The position numbers and the translations under genes are program-made. This document shows positions 48,060 through 57,290 of a stretch of 64,000 nucleotides of DNA, piece by piece (within the stretch, counting starts at the first letter, position 1; each line of letters starts with the position of its first letter). This stretch comes from Pseudosulfitobacter koreensis (GTDB taxonomy: Bacteria > Pseudomonadota > Alphaproteobacteria > Rhodobacterales > Rhodobacteraceae): the NCBI RefSeq assembly GCF_024733015.1, contig NZ_JANKJG010000004.1, forward strand, positions 124,001 through 188,000. Reading direction: 5' to 3'. The notes beneath the pieces are model-generated. The model was given only the letters and a program-made list of their open reading frames with translations. It was not told the DNA's origin and searched no databases.

Positions 48060-49880
48060 TTATTCCACCGTGACCGATTTGGCCAGATTGCGCGGCTGGT
48101 CCACATCGGTGCCCTTGGCGACGGCGGTGTGATAGGCCAGCAATTGCGCGGGCAGGGCATAGAGGATCGGCGCCACGGCGTTGTGCACCGGCGGCATCTC
48201 GATCGAGGCCCAGACGCCTTCGCCGGCCTCTGCCAACCCCTTGGCGTCCGAGATCAGCACCACCTTGCCCTTGCGCGCCATGACCTCCTGCATGTTGCTG
48301 ACGCTCTTGTCGAACAGCGTGTCGCGCGGGGCCATCATCACCACCGGCACATGTTTGTCGATCAGCGCGATGGGCCCGTGCTTCAGCTCGCCCGATGCAT
48401 AGGCTTCGGCGTGTATATAGCTGATTTCCTTCAGTTTCAGCGCGCCCTCAAGCGCCAGAGGGTACATCAGCCCACGTCCCAGAAACAGCACGTCGCGCGC
48501 CTCGGACAGGCGGCGGGCGGTGTTCTGCATCGCGAGGTTCTGCTCCAGCGCCACCGACATCAGCGCAGGCAGCCCGCGCAGGGCCGAGACGTGATCGGCA
48601 AGCTGATCCGCCGACAGCCTGCCCCGGTCCGACGCGGCCTTCAGCGTCAGCATCAACAGCACGGTCAGCTGGCAGGTGAACGCCTTGGTCGAGGCGACGC
48701 CGACTTCGATGCCCGCATGGATCGGCAGCGCCAGATCGCTTTCGCGCGCGATCGAGCTTTCGGGAACATTGACCACCGACAGGATGCGCGCGGCCTTGCC
48801 CTTGCAATAGCGCAGTGCCGCCAGCGTGTCGGCGGTCTCGCCCGATTGCGACACGAACAGCGCCAGCGTGCGGTCGGGGATCGGCGGCTCGCGGTAGCGG
48901 AATTCAGACGCCACATCGACCTCGACGGGGATGCGCGCGATCTGCTCGAACCAGTATTTCGCGGTCAGACAGGCGTAATAGGCGGTGCCGCAGGCGACCA
49001 GCGTCAGCCGGTCGATATCGTTGAAATCGACACCGGGACCGGGCAGGGCGATCTGCCCCTCGGCGGTCAGGTAGTTGGCCAGCGCATTGCCGATCACGGT
49101 CGGCTGTTCGGCGATTTCCTTGGCCATGAAGTGTTTATGACCGCCCTTGTCGACGCGGGTGGCGTCGATCTGGATCGTCCTGACGGCACGGGTCACCTGC
49201 GCGCCACCCGCGTCATGCACCGTCAGTCCCGCACGGGTGACGACCGCGCGGTCGCCTTCCTCAAGGTAGGTGATCCTGTCGGTCAGCGGGGCCAGCGCAA
49301 TCGCGTCCGAGCCCACGAACATCTCGCCGTCACCGTGCCCGATCGCCAGCGGCGAGCCCTTGCGCGCGGCAATGATCAGATCGTCCTGCCCCTGGAACAG
49401 AAACGCCAGCGCGAACGCACCGTGCAGCCGGTCCAGCGTCTGGTTCGCAGCCGCGACGGGGTCTGCGCCCGCATCCATATACATCTGCGTCATCAGCGCG
49501 ACAGTCTCGGTGTCGGTTTCCGTGACGAACTTGATCCCCGCCTCGGCCAATTCGGCGCGCAATTCGCGGAAATTCTCGATGATCCCGTTATGGACCACGG
49601 CGACCGGTCCCGCCTGATGCGGGTGCGCATTGGTGACCGAGGGCGCGCCATGCGTGGCCCACCGGGTGTGGCCGATGCCCGCCTTGCCCGCCAGCGGCTC
49701 GTGCACCAGAAGATCGCTCAGGTTCACCAGCTTGCCCACCGCACGGCGGCGGTCGAGCGTGCCGTTGTTCACCGTGGCGATGCCCGCGCTGTCATAGCCG
49801 CGATATTCCAGACGCTTCAGCGCCTCGACCAATATGGGGGCCACCTCGTGGTTGCCCAGAACGCCGACGATTCCGCACAT
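48060..49880 (-). CDS. glmS: Glutamine--fructose-6-phosphate aminotransferase
   Basis: Makes glucosamine-6-phosphate from fructose-6-phosphate and glutamine, the entry to UDP-GlcNAc. It has 606 residues with a start directly at MCGIVG, leaving Cys as the N-terminal nucleophile. The glutaminase domain covers about 1-240 (RWATHGAPS, VVHNGIIENF). Two SIS domains follow with VACGTAYYA and SQSGETADT. The C-terminus ends LAKSVTVE as usual. It lies 1 bp after glmU, and the pair forms a UDP-GlcNAc operon. No glmS ribozyme was seen. Confidence 0.97.
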   Translation of the reverse strand: MCGIVGVLGNHEVAPILVEALKRLEYRGYDSAGIATVNNGTLDRRRAVGKLVNLSDLLVHEPLAGKAGIGHTRWATHGAPSVTNAHPHQAGPVAVVHNGIIENFRELRAELAEAGIKFVTETDTETVALMTQMYMDAGADPVAAANQTLDRLHGAFALAFLFQGQDDLIIAARKGSPLAIGHGDGEMFVGSDAIALAPLTDRITYLEEGDRAVVTRAGLTVHDAGGAQVTRAVRTIQIDATRVDKGGHKHFMAKEIAEQPTVIGNALANYLTAEGQIALPGPGVDFNDIDRLTLVACGTAYYACLTAKYWFEQIARIPVEVDVASEFRYREPPIPDRTLALFVSQSGETADTLAALRYCKGKAARILSVVNVPESSIARESDLALPIHAGIEVGVASTKAFTCQLTVLLMLTLKAASDRGRLSADQLADHVSALRGLPALMSVALEQNLAMQNTARRLSEARDVLFLGRGLMYPLALEGALKLKEISYIHAEAYASGELKHGPIALIDKHVPVVMMAPRDTLFDKSVSNMQEVMARKGKVVLISDAKGLAEAGEGVWASIEMPPVHNAVAPILYALPAQLLAYHTAVAKGTDVDQPRNLAKSVTVE

Positions 49881-49881
49881 C

Positions 49882-51234
49882 TCAGTTGCCCCTTGTCTGT
49901 TTGGCTTTTTTGGCACGCAGCATCTGCATCAGCTTGCGCGCCATGCCGGGTTTGTCGACCTGATGCGCGCGGGCGATGGCCAGCGCGCCGTCTTCGACAT
50001 CGGACGTGATGACCGACCCCGAGGCCGTCATTGCCTCACTGCCCACGGACACAGGCGCCACCAGCATGGTGTTCGACCCGATAAAGGCGCGTGCACCGAT
50101 GTGGGTGTGATGTTTCAACACGCCGTCGTAATTGCAGGTGATCGTGCCGGCACCGATGTTGGCACCCGCGCCCACGAACGCATCCCCGATATAGCTCAGG
50201 TGATTGACCTTGGCACCGACGTCGATGGTGGCGTTCTTGATCTCGACAAAGTTGCCGACGCGCACGTCCTCGGACAGCTCCGCACCGGGGCGCAGACGGG
50301 CATAGGGGCCGATGACCCCGCCGCGCGCCACATGGCAGCCTTCCAGATGCGAAAACGCGCGGATGCGCGCCCCGGATTCGATGGTGACCTCGGGGCCGAA
50401 GAACACATGCGGCTCGATCACCGTGTCGCGCCCGATAAAGGTGTCATAGGAAAAATAGATGCTGGCAGGGTCCAGCAGGGTCACGCCGTCTTCCATCGCA
50501 GCCGCCCGCGCGGTCTGCTGGAACAGCGCATCGGCGGCGGCCAGTTCGGCGCGCGAGTTGACGCCCAGCGTTTCCGCCTCGGGGCAGGTGACGACCCCGG
50601 CGCTCAAGCCCCGTGCACGGGCCAGCCCGACGATGTCAGGCAGGTAATATTCGCCCGCCGCATTGTCGTTGGTGACAGCATCCAGCAGCGAAAACAGCAG
50701 GGCAGCGTCGCAGGCCACAACGCCCGAGTTGCACAAGCTGATGGCCCGTTCGGCTTCGGTGGCGTCCTTGAACTCCACAATGGCATCAAGCACATCACCC
50801 GACATCTTCAACCGGCCATAGCGGCCCGGATCAGCCGCCTCGAACCCCAGAACCACCACATCTTGCGTGCTGCGTGCCTGGATCATCGCCTGCAACGTCT
50901 CGGGGCGTACAAACGGCGTGTCGCCATAAAGCACGATCACCGTGCCGTCAAAGCCCTCCAGCGCCGCGCGGGCCTGCTGCACCGCGTGTCCGGTGCCCAG
51001 CTGTTCGTCCTGAACGACAACCTGCACGTCTTCGTCATAGCCGTGCACAGCCTGCGTCACCGCGTCGGCACCGTGGCCTGCGACAACCACCATGCGCTCG
51101 GGTTCCAGCGACCGTGCCGCCTGCAGCGCGTGCACCAGCATGGGCGCGCCTGCGATGGGGTGGAGGACCTTCGGGATCTCCGAATTCATCCGCGTGCCTT
51201 TGCCTGCGGCAAGGATGACCGTCGCGATGCTCAT
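49882..51234 (-). CDS. glmU: Bifunctional GlcNAc-1-P uridyltransferase / GlcN-1-P acetyltransferase
   Basis: Carries out the last two steps to UDP-GlcNAc. It has 450 residues. The N-terminal nucleotidyltransferase domain has LAAGKGTRM (10-18) and VLYGDTPFV. The C-terminal left-handed beta-helix shows hexapeptide repeats (VGNFVEIKNATIDVGAKVNHLSY region; ANIGAGTITCNYDG). It is the first gene of the glmU-glmS pair and is transcribed divergently from the HAD phosphatase gene. Confidence 0.96.
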   Translation of the reverse strand: MSIATVILAAGKGTRMNSEIPKVLHPIAGAPMLVHALQAARSLEPERMVVVAGHGADAVTQAVHGYDEDVQVVVQDEQLGTGHAVQQARAALEGFDGTVIVLYGDTPFVRPETLQAMIQARSTQDVVVLGFEAADPGRYGRLKMSGDVLDAIVEFKDATEAERAISLCNSGVVACDAALLFSLLDAVTNDNAAGEYYLPDIVGLARARGLSAGVVTCPEAETLGVNSRAELAAADALFQQTARAAAMEDGVTLLDPASIYFSYDTFIGRDTVIEPHVFFGPEVTIESGARIRAFSHLEGCHVARGGVIGPYARLRPGAELSEDVRVGNFVEIKNATIDVGAKVNHLSYIGDAFVGAGANIGAGTITCNYDGVLKHHTHIGARAFIGSNTMLVAPVSVGSEAMTASGSVITSDVEDGALAIARAHQVDKPGMARKLMQMLRAKKAKQTRGN

Positions 51235-51374
51235 GCCAAATCTCTTTGTGTTCTTGGTGTGACCGTTTTATCCATCTTGCCAAGCGGCGCAACCACCGGC
51301 CCCATCAAACAAGATTGCTGGCCGTAACACGAACAACGACAGGACGGCAATGATCCGCCCATCAGGAGACAGGC

Positions 51375-52046
51375 ATGACATCGGTAATCTTTGATCTCGA
51401 CGGCACATTGGCAGACACCAGCGGCGATCTGCTGGCCGCCGCCAACGTCTGTTTTCGCGATATGGGCGCGGGCGATCTGCTGACGGCGGCAGACGCGGGC
51501 GCTGCCCTGCGCGGCGGGCGGTCGATGCTGACGCTGGGGCTGACACGGCTGAACCGGATGGACGAGGCGCTGATCACCAAATACTACCCGATCCTGCTGG
51601 AAGCCTATGATGGTGCCATCGACCTGCACACCGTGATGTACCCCGGCGCGATGGACGCGGTCGAGGCGATCCGCGCCGACGGTTTCGCCGTGGGCATCTG
51701 CACCAACAAACCCGCAGCCCTGGCCGAAAAGCTGCTGAAATCGCTGGGCGTGCGCGATGCCTTCGCCTCGATGATCGGCGCCGACACCCTGGCCGTGCGC
51801 AAACCCGACCCCGCACCGCTGTTCGAGGCCGCGCGCCAGGCGGGCGGCTCAGAGACCTGCATCCTGATCGGCGACAGCGACACCGACCGCAACACCGCAC
51901 GGGCGGCGGGCGTGCCTTCGGTTCTGGTCACCTTCGGCCCGTCGGGCGACGACATGGCAGCACTGGAACCCGAGGCTCTGCTCCACGATTACGTCGATCT
52001 GCCCGCAATGGCCCGCCGCTTCCTGCGCACCGGGGCCGCCGCATGA
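51375..52046 (+). CDS. HAD-family hydrolase, phosphoglycolate phosphatase-like
   Basis: A 223-residue HAD phosphatase. Motif I is IFDLDGTLADT (nucleophile Asp7, Asp9), motif II is GICTNKPAAL, the Lys loop is RKPDPAPLFEAA and motif IV is LIGDSDTDRNTA. It is closest in layout to Gph-type phosphoglycolate phosphatases, though small-sugar phosphatases are alike. Its stop overlaps the start of the aminotransferase gene by 4 bp (ATGA), implying a shared pathway. Confidence 0.88.
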   Translation: MTSVIFDLDGTLADTSGDLLAAANVCFRDMGAGDLLTAADAGAALRGGRSMLTLGLTRLNRMDEALITKYYPILLEAYDGAIDLHTVMYPGAMDAVEAIRADGFAVGICTNKPAALAEKLLKSLGVRDAFASMIGADTLAVRKPDPAPLFEAARQAGGSETCILIGDSDTDRNTARAAGVPSVLVTFGPSGDDMAALEPEALLHDYVDLPAMARRFLRTGAAA

Positions 52047-53242
52047 GCGAGGTGTTCGAGGGCAGCTTTACCCAGCAGGAACCGATCCCCGAAGCGGGCA
52101 TCGAGGCGGCGGTGCGGGTGATGCGTCACGGACGGCTGCACCGCTACAACACCGTCGCGGGCGAAGTGGCCGAAACCGCGCTGCTGGAGCAGGAATTCGC
52201 CGCAAGCGTCGGCGCGAAATACTGCCTCGCCGTGGCGTCGGGTGGCTATGCGATGTCCACCGCCCTGCGCGCACTTGGCGTGAAACCCGGCGACAAGGTG
52301 CTGTCGAACGCCTTCACGCTGGCCCCGGTGCCGGGTGCCATTGCCTCGCTGGGGGCAGTGCCGGTGTTCGTCGGCGTGACCGAAGGTCTGACGATTGATC
52401 TGGATGATCTCGACGCCAAGGGCGGGCAGGCCGACGTGCTGCTGCTCAGCCACATGCGCGGGCACATCTGCGACATGGACGCGCTGATGGCGATCTGCGA
52501 CCGGCACGGCATCCGCGTGGTCGAGGATTGCGCACACACGATGGGGGCCGCGTGGAACGGCGTGCCTTCGGGGCGGCACGGCGTCATCGGCTGCTACTCC
52601 TGCCAGACCTACAAACATGTGAATTCGGGCGAGGGCGGACTGCTGGTGACCGACGACGCCGAAGTTGCGGCCCGCGCCGTGATGCTGTCGGGCAGCTACA
52701 TGCTCTACGAGCGGCACCTGGCCGCGCCGCCTCCCGAGGCCTTCGCCGATCTGCGCTATACCACGCCCAACATATCGGGCCGCATGGACAACCTGCGCGC
52801 CGCGATCCTGCGCCCGCAGCTGGCGGATCTGGCCAAGCAATGTGAGCGCTGGAACGCGCGCTACAAGACGTTGGAAGACGGCGTGCGCGACACGCCGGGC
52901 CTGAGGGTGATCGAGCGGCCTGCGCCCGAGCGTATCGTCGGCTCTTCCTTCCAGTTCCTGCTGCTGGACTGGGACGCGGACAAGGTGCGCGACGTGGTCA
53001 AACGCTGCTACGCGCGCGGCGTCGAGCTGAAATGGTTCGGCGCGCCCGAGCCCGTGGCCTTCACCTCGAAATACGACAGCTGGCGCTATGCCCCGGCTGA
53101 CGCGATGCCTGCCACCGACAGGGTGCTTGCCGGTATCGTGGACATCAGGGTGCCGCTAACGTTTTCGCTGAACGATTGCGCACTGATCGCACGGATCATC
53201 CGCGGCGAAGTGTCGGCTGTGTATCAGGCGGCCAGCGCCTAG
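52043..53242 (+). CDS. DegT/DnrJ/EryC1/StrS-type PLP aminotransferase
   Basis: A 399-residue PLP enzyme of the sugar aminotransferase family. The PLP lysine is probably Lys191 in YSCQTYKHVNSGEGG. It has VVEDCAHTMGA (Asp162 for the pyridine nitrogen) and the N-terminal LAVASGGYAMSTALRA phosphate loop. These enzymes usually aminate keto-sugars for surface polysaccharides, but there is no sugar cluster around it. The coupling with a HAD phosphatase suggests a small metabolic module rather than O-antigen synthesis. Beyond the stop the DNA becomes AT-richer. Confidence 0.85.
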   Translation: MSEVFEGSFTQQEPIPEAGIEAAVRVMRHGRLHRYNTVAGEVAETALLEQEFAASVGAKYCLAVASGGYAMSTALRALGVKPGDKVLSNAFTLAPVPGAIASLGAVPVFVGVTEGLTIDLDDLDAKGGQADVLLLSHMRGHICDMDALMAICDRHGIRVVEDCAHTMGAAWNGVPSGRHGVIGCYSCQTYKHVNSGEGGLLVTDDAEVAARAVMLSGSYMLYERHLAAPPPEAFADLRYTTPNISGRMDNLRAAILRPQLADLAKQCERWNARYKTLEDGVRDTPGLRVIERPAPERIVGSSFQFLLLDWDADKVRDVVKRCYARGVELKWFGAPEPVAFTSKYDSWRYAPADAMPATDRVLAGIVDIRVPLTFSLNDCALIARIIRGEVSAVYQAASA

Positions 53243-54119
53243 CCTTCTGGCTGTCCCAAATCGCATACGGAAAAGGAACGCGGCCGTTCGTGTCTGGCGC
53301 AGCGAACGGCGGGAATGAGCCCGTGGTGTACGATGCTGCATATTGCCCGAATGTCCGCTATGATGAGAGTTACCAAAAACCTTCAACATCTACTTGGGTT
53401 TTGGACGGGGTTTTTGGCAGCGTCGTGATGCTGATATGCAACCTTCTTCGCTGCTATTTTTGTAAACTCAAAGCTCCAATCAGGTTAGATTTAACCGCCA
53501 CCATTGCATACTTGTAAGCGTAGTTTGGTTATTGCTCGAGCTGGTACAGCTTCGGCAGATAGCCATCCTCCTGTAGCAAGCCATTCCGATCTTTCGGCTT
53601 TAAGGCAGTCAACCCGCAGAATTCCAAAAAAATCTCCATGCTTTCCGTCGCCGCGTATAAATACCTCATGGGCTTGATCATACATGCTGTGATCAGATGG
53701 CGTTGCATACCACCACTGTTTATAGGGAGGGGGTAAATCATCTTTGTCTTCGAGCAGTAAGAGCGTCTCACCTGCCAGAGCGCCAGTCGCCAAGCCAAAG
53801 ACTGAAGCCATGAAAAGCACAGCAGCCGCCAAGAGTTTTTTCATATTTATTTGTCCTTTACGTTTTCGAACTTCGCTATTCGCGGCTCAATAAGGCATCC
53901 TTAAGGCGCAAAATAGCAGACGAGAGGGCAATCCCATACGAATGCAAAATATGTTCGGAGCACCTCTTCCAGAAACGACCGTTTGTTGAACGGGCCACCA
54001 AGCCGGACCTTGGCGCAGTCGCAGCAAATGACCACTCCGTCCCGCACTCTCGGCCTTGGCGCATCCCGTTCCGAACCTCCGGTTCTGGGTCGGACATGCC
54101 TGGCATGCGACACCCGCCA
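53243..54119. other. AT-richer, gene-poor interval
   Basis: This 877-bp interval is visibly lower in GC than its neighbours and contains one credible gene (53491-53844). 53243-53490 holds an 8-bp inverted repeat GCCGTTCG/CGAACGGC (53283-53290 and 53303-53310) and no gene. 53845-54119 has overlapping short frames, none with a credible start or composition. The two non-coding parts resemble decayed repeat sequence. Confidence 0.5.
53491..53844 (-). CDS. Small secreted hypothetical protein
   Basis: A 117-residue protein with a clear Sec signal peptide (MKKLLAAAVLFMASVFGLAT, cleavage near ALA-GE). The mature part is about 90 residues with the segment HEVFIRGDGKHGDFF and a C-terminal domain containing VDC and ATGGWLSAEAVPA, ending in a single late cysteine. 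The two cysteines could form a disulfide. The start has a good ribosome site (AAAGGAC). The family is not recognised. It has lower GC than neighbouring genes, which suggests recent acquisition. Confidence 0.62.
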   Translation of the reverse strand: MKKLLAAAVLFMASVFGLATGALAGETLLLLEDKDDLPPPYKQWWYATPSDHSMYDQAHEVFIRGDGKHGDFFGILRVDCLKAERSEWLATGGWLSAEAVPARAITKLRLQVCNGGG

Positions 54120-54578
54120 TTAGTCCGCCCCATAGAGCGGCACCGTAGACATGCTCACCTTGGCACTGCCTTGTGTTAACTCGCGCGCATGGGCCACATA
54201 GATCAGCGTCTGGTTCGCCTCGTCAAAGATCCGCTTCACCCGCAGCGTCTTCAGCACGATGGACCGCGAGGTGCGAAACACGTCCTCGCCGTCCTCGCTG
54301 CGGTCGATGTCACCCACCGTGATCGGCCCGGTCTGACGGCACGAAATCGAAGAATTCGACGGGTCCTCGAACCAGTTGCCGTTGGCCACCCGGTCGATAA
54401 AGCTGCGGTCGAAATAGGCGATGTGACAGGTCACGCCCGCCACCTCCGGATCGGGAATCGCCTCGATCACGATGTCGTTGCCCGCCCAGTCGACGCCGAT
54501 CTCGCCCACCTGTTCGGCCTGTGCGGCACCACTGATCCCCAGCGCCGCGACCGCAAGCCACTTGCCAAGACGGATCAA
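54120..54578 (-). CDS. CreA family periplasmic protein
   Basis: A 152-residue exported protein of the CreA family. The signal peptide is about 1-21 (ending GAAQA). Conserved parts are IGVDWAGNDIVIEA, the VTCHIAYFDRSFIDR segment, NGNWFEDPSNSSISCRQTGP, and the C-terminal KVSMSTVPLY. CreA has no established biochemical function. It lies downstream of the PPOX-fold gene with a 4-bp overlap, so the two are co-translated. Confidence 0.9.
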   Translation of the reverse strand: MIRLGKWLAVAALGISGAAQAEQVGEIGVDWAGNDIVIEAIPDPEVAGVTCHIAYFDRSFIDRVANGNWFEDPSNSSISCRQTGPITVGDIDRSEDGEDVFRTSRSIVLKTLRVKRIFDEANQTLIYVAHARELTQGSAKVSMSTVPLYGAD

Positions 54579-55063
54579 AACGTGAGCACCGCGTGGTCGC
54601 CCATGTCGGGCGTGTCTTCCGACAGGTTGGACTTGGCGATCTCGTAGAGAAACTTGGCCCCGCCATCGGTCGTCCAGACCTCGGCCTTGCTCAGGGTCAT
54701 GCGCACAAGGCAGATATCCTCGTCGCGCTTGCCGTCCTCGAACCAGGCGGCAGCGACCGGCGACCAGATGTCATCCAGCGTCTTTTCGTCGGTGACGACG
54801 TCCAGCGTGCCCTCGATCGTGGCATAAAGCTTGGCCTTCTGACAGGCCACCAGGTACGTGGCCGCACTCCCTGACTTCGCCGCATCCGCGATGTCGGTGC
54901 CGTCGGCGGTGATGAACCACAAGACCTGCTCGCCCTTGTCGCGGATCGAATGCGACATCGGCCGCGCGCGGTCGCTGGGTGTCGCCAGCATGCCTGCATT
55001 GATGTCGCTCAGCCGGTCCCAGAATTTTTCCTTCATCTCGGCGATTGTGTCATGATCCTTCAT
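54575..55063 (-). CDS. Pyridoxamine 5'-phosphate oxidase-fold (general stress protein 26-like) protein
   Basis: A 162-residue split-barrel flavin-binding-type protein. Typical segments are [14 protein letters not shown] (about 25-38), [16 protein letters not shown] and the [17 protein letters not shown] strand. These match the GSP26/COG3871 group, which binds FMN or FAD. The physiological substrate is unknown. It is the first gene of a pair with the CreA-like gene and is divergent from the leucine operon. Confidence 0.85.
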   Translation of the reverse strand: MKDHDTIAEMKEKFWDRLSDINAGMLATPSDRARPMSHSIRDKGEQVLWFITADGTDIADAAKSGSAATYLVACQKAKLYATIEGTLDVVTDEKTLDDIWSPVAAAWFEDGKRDEDICLVRMTLSKAEVWTTDGGAKFLYEIAKSNLSEDTPDMGDHAVLTF

Positions 55064-55215
55064 GGCGGGGGGTCTCCTGTTGCCTGCTGCGTTGCGGTGA
55101 CAACGCGCCGCCGCGGCGCTTGTTCCCTTGGCGCTCGGTGGTGTTCACTCTTGACCGGACGGGGCGGGGGGATGTAAGTAATGAACAAGCGTTCAATAAC
55201 GGGAGGGATGCGCCG

Positions 55216-56379
55216 ATGTTTACCCATTCAATGACGTTCGATCTGGGCGAAGACGCCAACAGCCTGCGCGAGATGGTGCACCGCTGGGCACAGGAACGCG
55301 TGCGCCCGATGGCCCACGAGATCGACCAGACCAACGCATTCCCGCCCGAGCTCTGGACCGAGATGGGCGAACTGGGCCTCTTGGGCATCACCGTCGAGGA
55401 AGAGTTCGGCGGATCGGCCATGTCCTACCTGGCGCACACCGTCGCCGTCGAGGAAATCGCGCGCGCCTCCGCTTCGGTCTCGCTGTCCTACGGGGCGCAC
55501 TCGAACCTCTGCGTCAACCAGATCAAGCTGAACGGCAGCCCCGAGCAAAAGGCGAAATACCTGCCCGGTCTGGTCAGCGGGCAACATGTGGGCGCATTGG
55601 CCATGTCCGAAGCCGGTGCAGGCAGCGATGTGGTCAGCATGAAGCTGCGGGCCGAAAAGCGGAACGATCATTTCCGCCTCAGCGGCAACAAGTACTGGAT
55701 CACCAACGGCCCCGACGCCGACACGCTGGTGGTCTACGCCAAGACCGATCCGGACGCGGGCAGCCGTGGCATCACCGCCTTTCTGATCGAGAAAGACATG
55801 GTCGGTTTCTCGACCTCGCCGCATTTCGACAAGCTGGGGATGCGCGGCAGCAACACCGCCGAGCTGATCTTTGACGGCGTCGAGGTGCCCTTCGACAACA
55901 TCCTCGGCGAAGAGGGCAAGGGCGTCGCCGTCCTGATGTCGGGCCTCGACTACGAGCGTGTCGTGCTGGCGGGCATCGGCCTGGGGATCATGGCCGCCTG
56001 TCTGGACGAGGTCATGCCCTATCTCTCCGAGCGCAAGCAGTTCGGCCAGCCCATCGGGAATTTCCAGCTGATGCAGGGCAAGATCGCCGACATGTACACC
56101 GCGATGAACAGCGCGCGGGCCTACGTCTACGAAGTGGCGCGCGCCTGCGACAAGGGCACCGTGACCCGTCAGGATGCGGCGGCGTGCTGCCTCTATGCCT
56201 CCGAACAGGCGATGGTTCAGGCGCATCAGGCGGTGCAGGCGCTGGGCGGCGCAGGGTTCCTGTCCGACAGCCCGGTCAGCCGCCTGTTCCGCGACGCCAA
56301 GCTGATGGAGATCGGTGCCGGCACCTCTGAAATCCGCCGGATGCTGATCGGCCGCGAGCTGATGGGGGCGATGGCATGA
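55216..56379 (+). CDS. ivd: Isovaleryl-CoA dehydrogenase
   Basis: Acyl-CoA dehydrogenase that converts isovaleryl-CoA to 3-methylcrotonyl-CoA in leucine degradation. It has 387 residues. It shows FAD and substrate motifs [15 protein letters not shown] and WITNGPDAD, and the catalytic base is at Glu247 in [11 protein letters not shown], the position that marks IVD rather than other acyl-CoA dehydrogenases. The C-terminus ends with the FAD/tetramer segment [16 protein letters not shown]. It is the first gene of the liu operon. The ATG at 55216 follows GGGAGGGATGCGCCG. Confidence 0.93.
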   Translation: MFTHSMTFDLGEDANSLREMVHRWAQERVRPMAHEIDQTNAFPPELWTEMGELGLLGITVEEEFGGSAMSYLAHTVAVEEIARASASVSLSYGAHSNLCVNQIKLNGSPEQKAKYLPGLVSGQHVGALAMSEAGAGSDVVSMKLRAEKRNDHFRLSGNKYWITNGPDADTLVVYAKTDPDAGSRGITAFLIEKDMVGFSTSPHFDKLGMRGSNTAELIFDGVEVPFDNILGEEGKGVAVLMSGLDYERVVLAGIGLGIMAACLDEVMPYLSERKQFGQPIGNFQLMQGKIADMYTAMNSARAYVYEVARACDKGTVTRQDAAACCLYASEQAMVQAHQAVQALGGAGFLSDSPVSRLFRDAKLMEIGAGTSEIRRMLIGRELMGAMA

Positions 56380-56403
56380 CCTCTGCCATCGTGATTTTGG
56401 GCC

Positions 56404-56736
56404 GTGTCCGCGCGTCGCGCTGAAAGCCCTTGGCTGCTCTGGCTGCCGCTGGCCGTGGTCACGCTGATCGGGGCCGTGATGGTGTTCCGGCTCGGCTGGA
56501 TCTCGGCTCACGTGGACGAGGGCGCGCTGCTGAACCACTACGCGCAGCTTTACGTGAACGAGACCGGCGGTGCCGCCAGCCTCAGCGATTGCGTGGGGCG
56601 ACCGGGGACACAGGGCGGCGTGCGGCTGGTCATCAGCTGCACCACCCCGCAGGGCGACACGCGGGTCTACATGATCGGTCGGTTCGGCGGGCTGCTGCAG
56701 CCGCCGCCCGCGCCGGACACCGCGTCCGAGACTTAA
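56404..56736 (+). CDS. Small membrane-anchored protein in the leucine operon
   Basis: A 110-residue protein with one N-terminal transmembrane helix (about residues 9-31, LLWLPLAVVTLIGAVMVFRL) and a small periplasmic-like domain of about 75 residues with two cysteines (SDCVG, ISCTT). The start is a GTG at 56404, 24 bp after the ivd stop. The family is not recognised. Placement suggests co-transcription with the leucine genes. Confidence 0.65.
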   Translation: MSARRAESPWLLWLPLAVVTLIGAVMVFRLGWISAHVDEGALLNHYAQLYVNETGGAASLSDCVGRPGTQGGVRLVISCTTPQGDTRVYMIGRFGGLLQPPPAPDTASET

Positions 56737-56777
56737 GGGCGGACTTATGCCGCTGACTTGGAATGAAGGAACGAAAG

Positions 56778-57290
56778 ATGTTTGCGAAACGTAACTTGAT
56801 CATCGCGGTTTGCGCGGCCTTCGCGGCCCAACTCGGGCATGTCGCTCCTGTCGCCGCACAGGATCTGACCTATTCGTCGGACATCACCGCGTCCTGCGTG
56901 GCGCAGGCACCTGACATGAACGACCAGTTGGCCTGCATCGGTGCCTCGGCCAACGCCTGTATGGAAGACACTCCCGGCGGCTACTCAACCTACGCCATGT
57001 CGGGCTGTCTCGACCGGGAACTGCAATATTGGGACGGCCTGCTGAACGAGAACTACAGCGGCGCAATGACGCGCGCCCGCGAGGCCGATGAGTATATGGA
57101 CGGCAAACCCTCGGAAACCGCGCTGCGCGACATGCAACGCGCATGGATCACCTTTCGCGATGCCACCTGCGACTACGAACGCGCGCTCTGGGGCGGCGGC
57201 ACCGGCGGCGGTCCCGCCACGGTCGGCTGCCTGATGCGCCTGACCGGGACGCAGGCGCTTTACCTCGCCGACAGCAGGATCGGTGAGTGA
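56778..57290 (+). CDS. LprI-type (DUF1311) lysozyme inhibitor-like protein
   Basis: An exported protein of 170 residues. The signal peptide covers about 1-28 (ending APVAA before QDL). The mature part fits DUF1311/LprI N-terminal domain: six or more cysteines (TASC, LAC, NAC, SGC, ATC, VGC), a CLDRELQYWDGLLNENY helix and WITFRDATCDYE. Members can inhibit lysozyme, but the role here is unknown. It ends with a 4-bp overlap (GTGA) with the acyl-CoA synthetase gene, an odd place for an envelope protein. The start at 56778 follows AAGGAACG. Confidence 0.82.
   Translation: MFAKRNLIIAVCAAFAAQLGHVAPVAAQDLTYSSDITASCVAQAPDMNDQLACIGASANACMEDTPGGYSTYAMSGCLDRELQYWDGLLNENYSGAMTRAREADEYMDGKPSETALRDMQRAWITFRDATCDYERALWGGGTGGGPATVGCLMRLTGTQALYLADSRIGE

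Noticed and set aside
49881..51374. A glmS riboswitch/ribozyme near glmS
   Set aside because: glmS starts 1 bp after glmU, leaving no leader for a ribozyme, and that ribozyme is a Gram-positive feature.
53876..54133. Overlapping short minus-strand frames in three phases before the CreA-like gene
   Set aside because: No frame has a ribosome site or protein-like composition, and the frames contradict each other. It is treated as decayed non-coding sequence.
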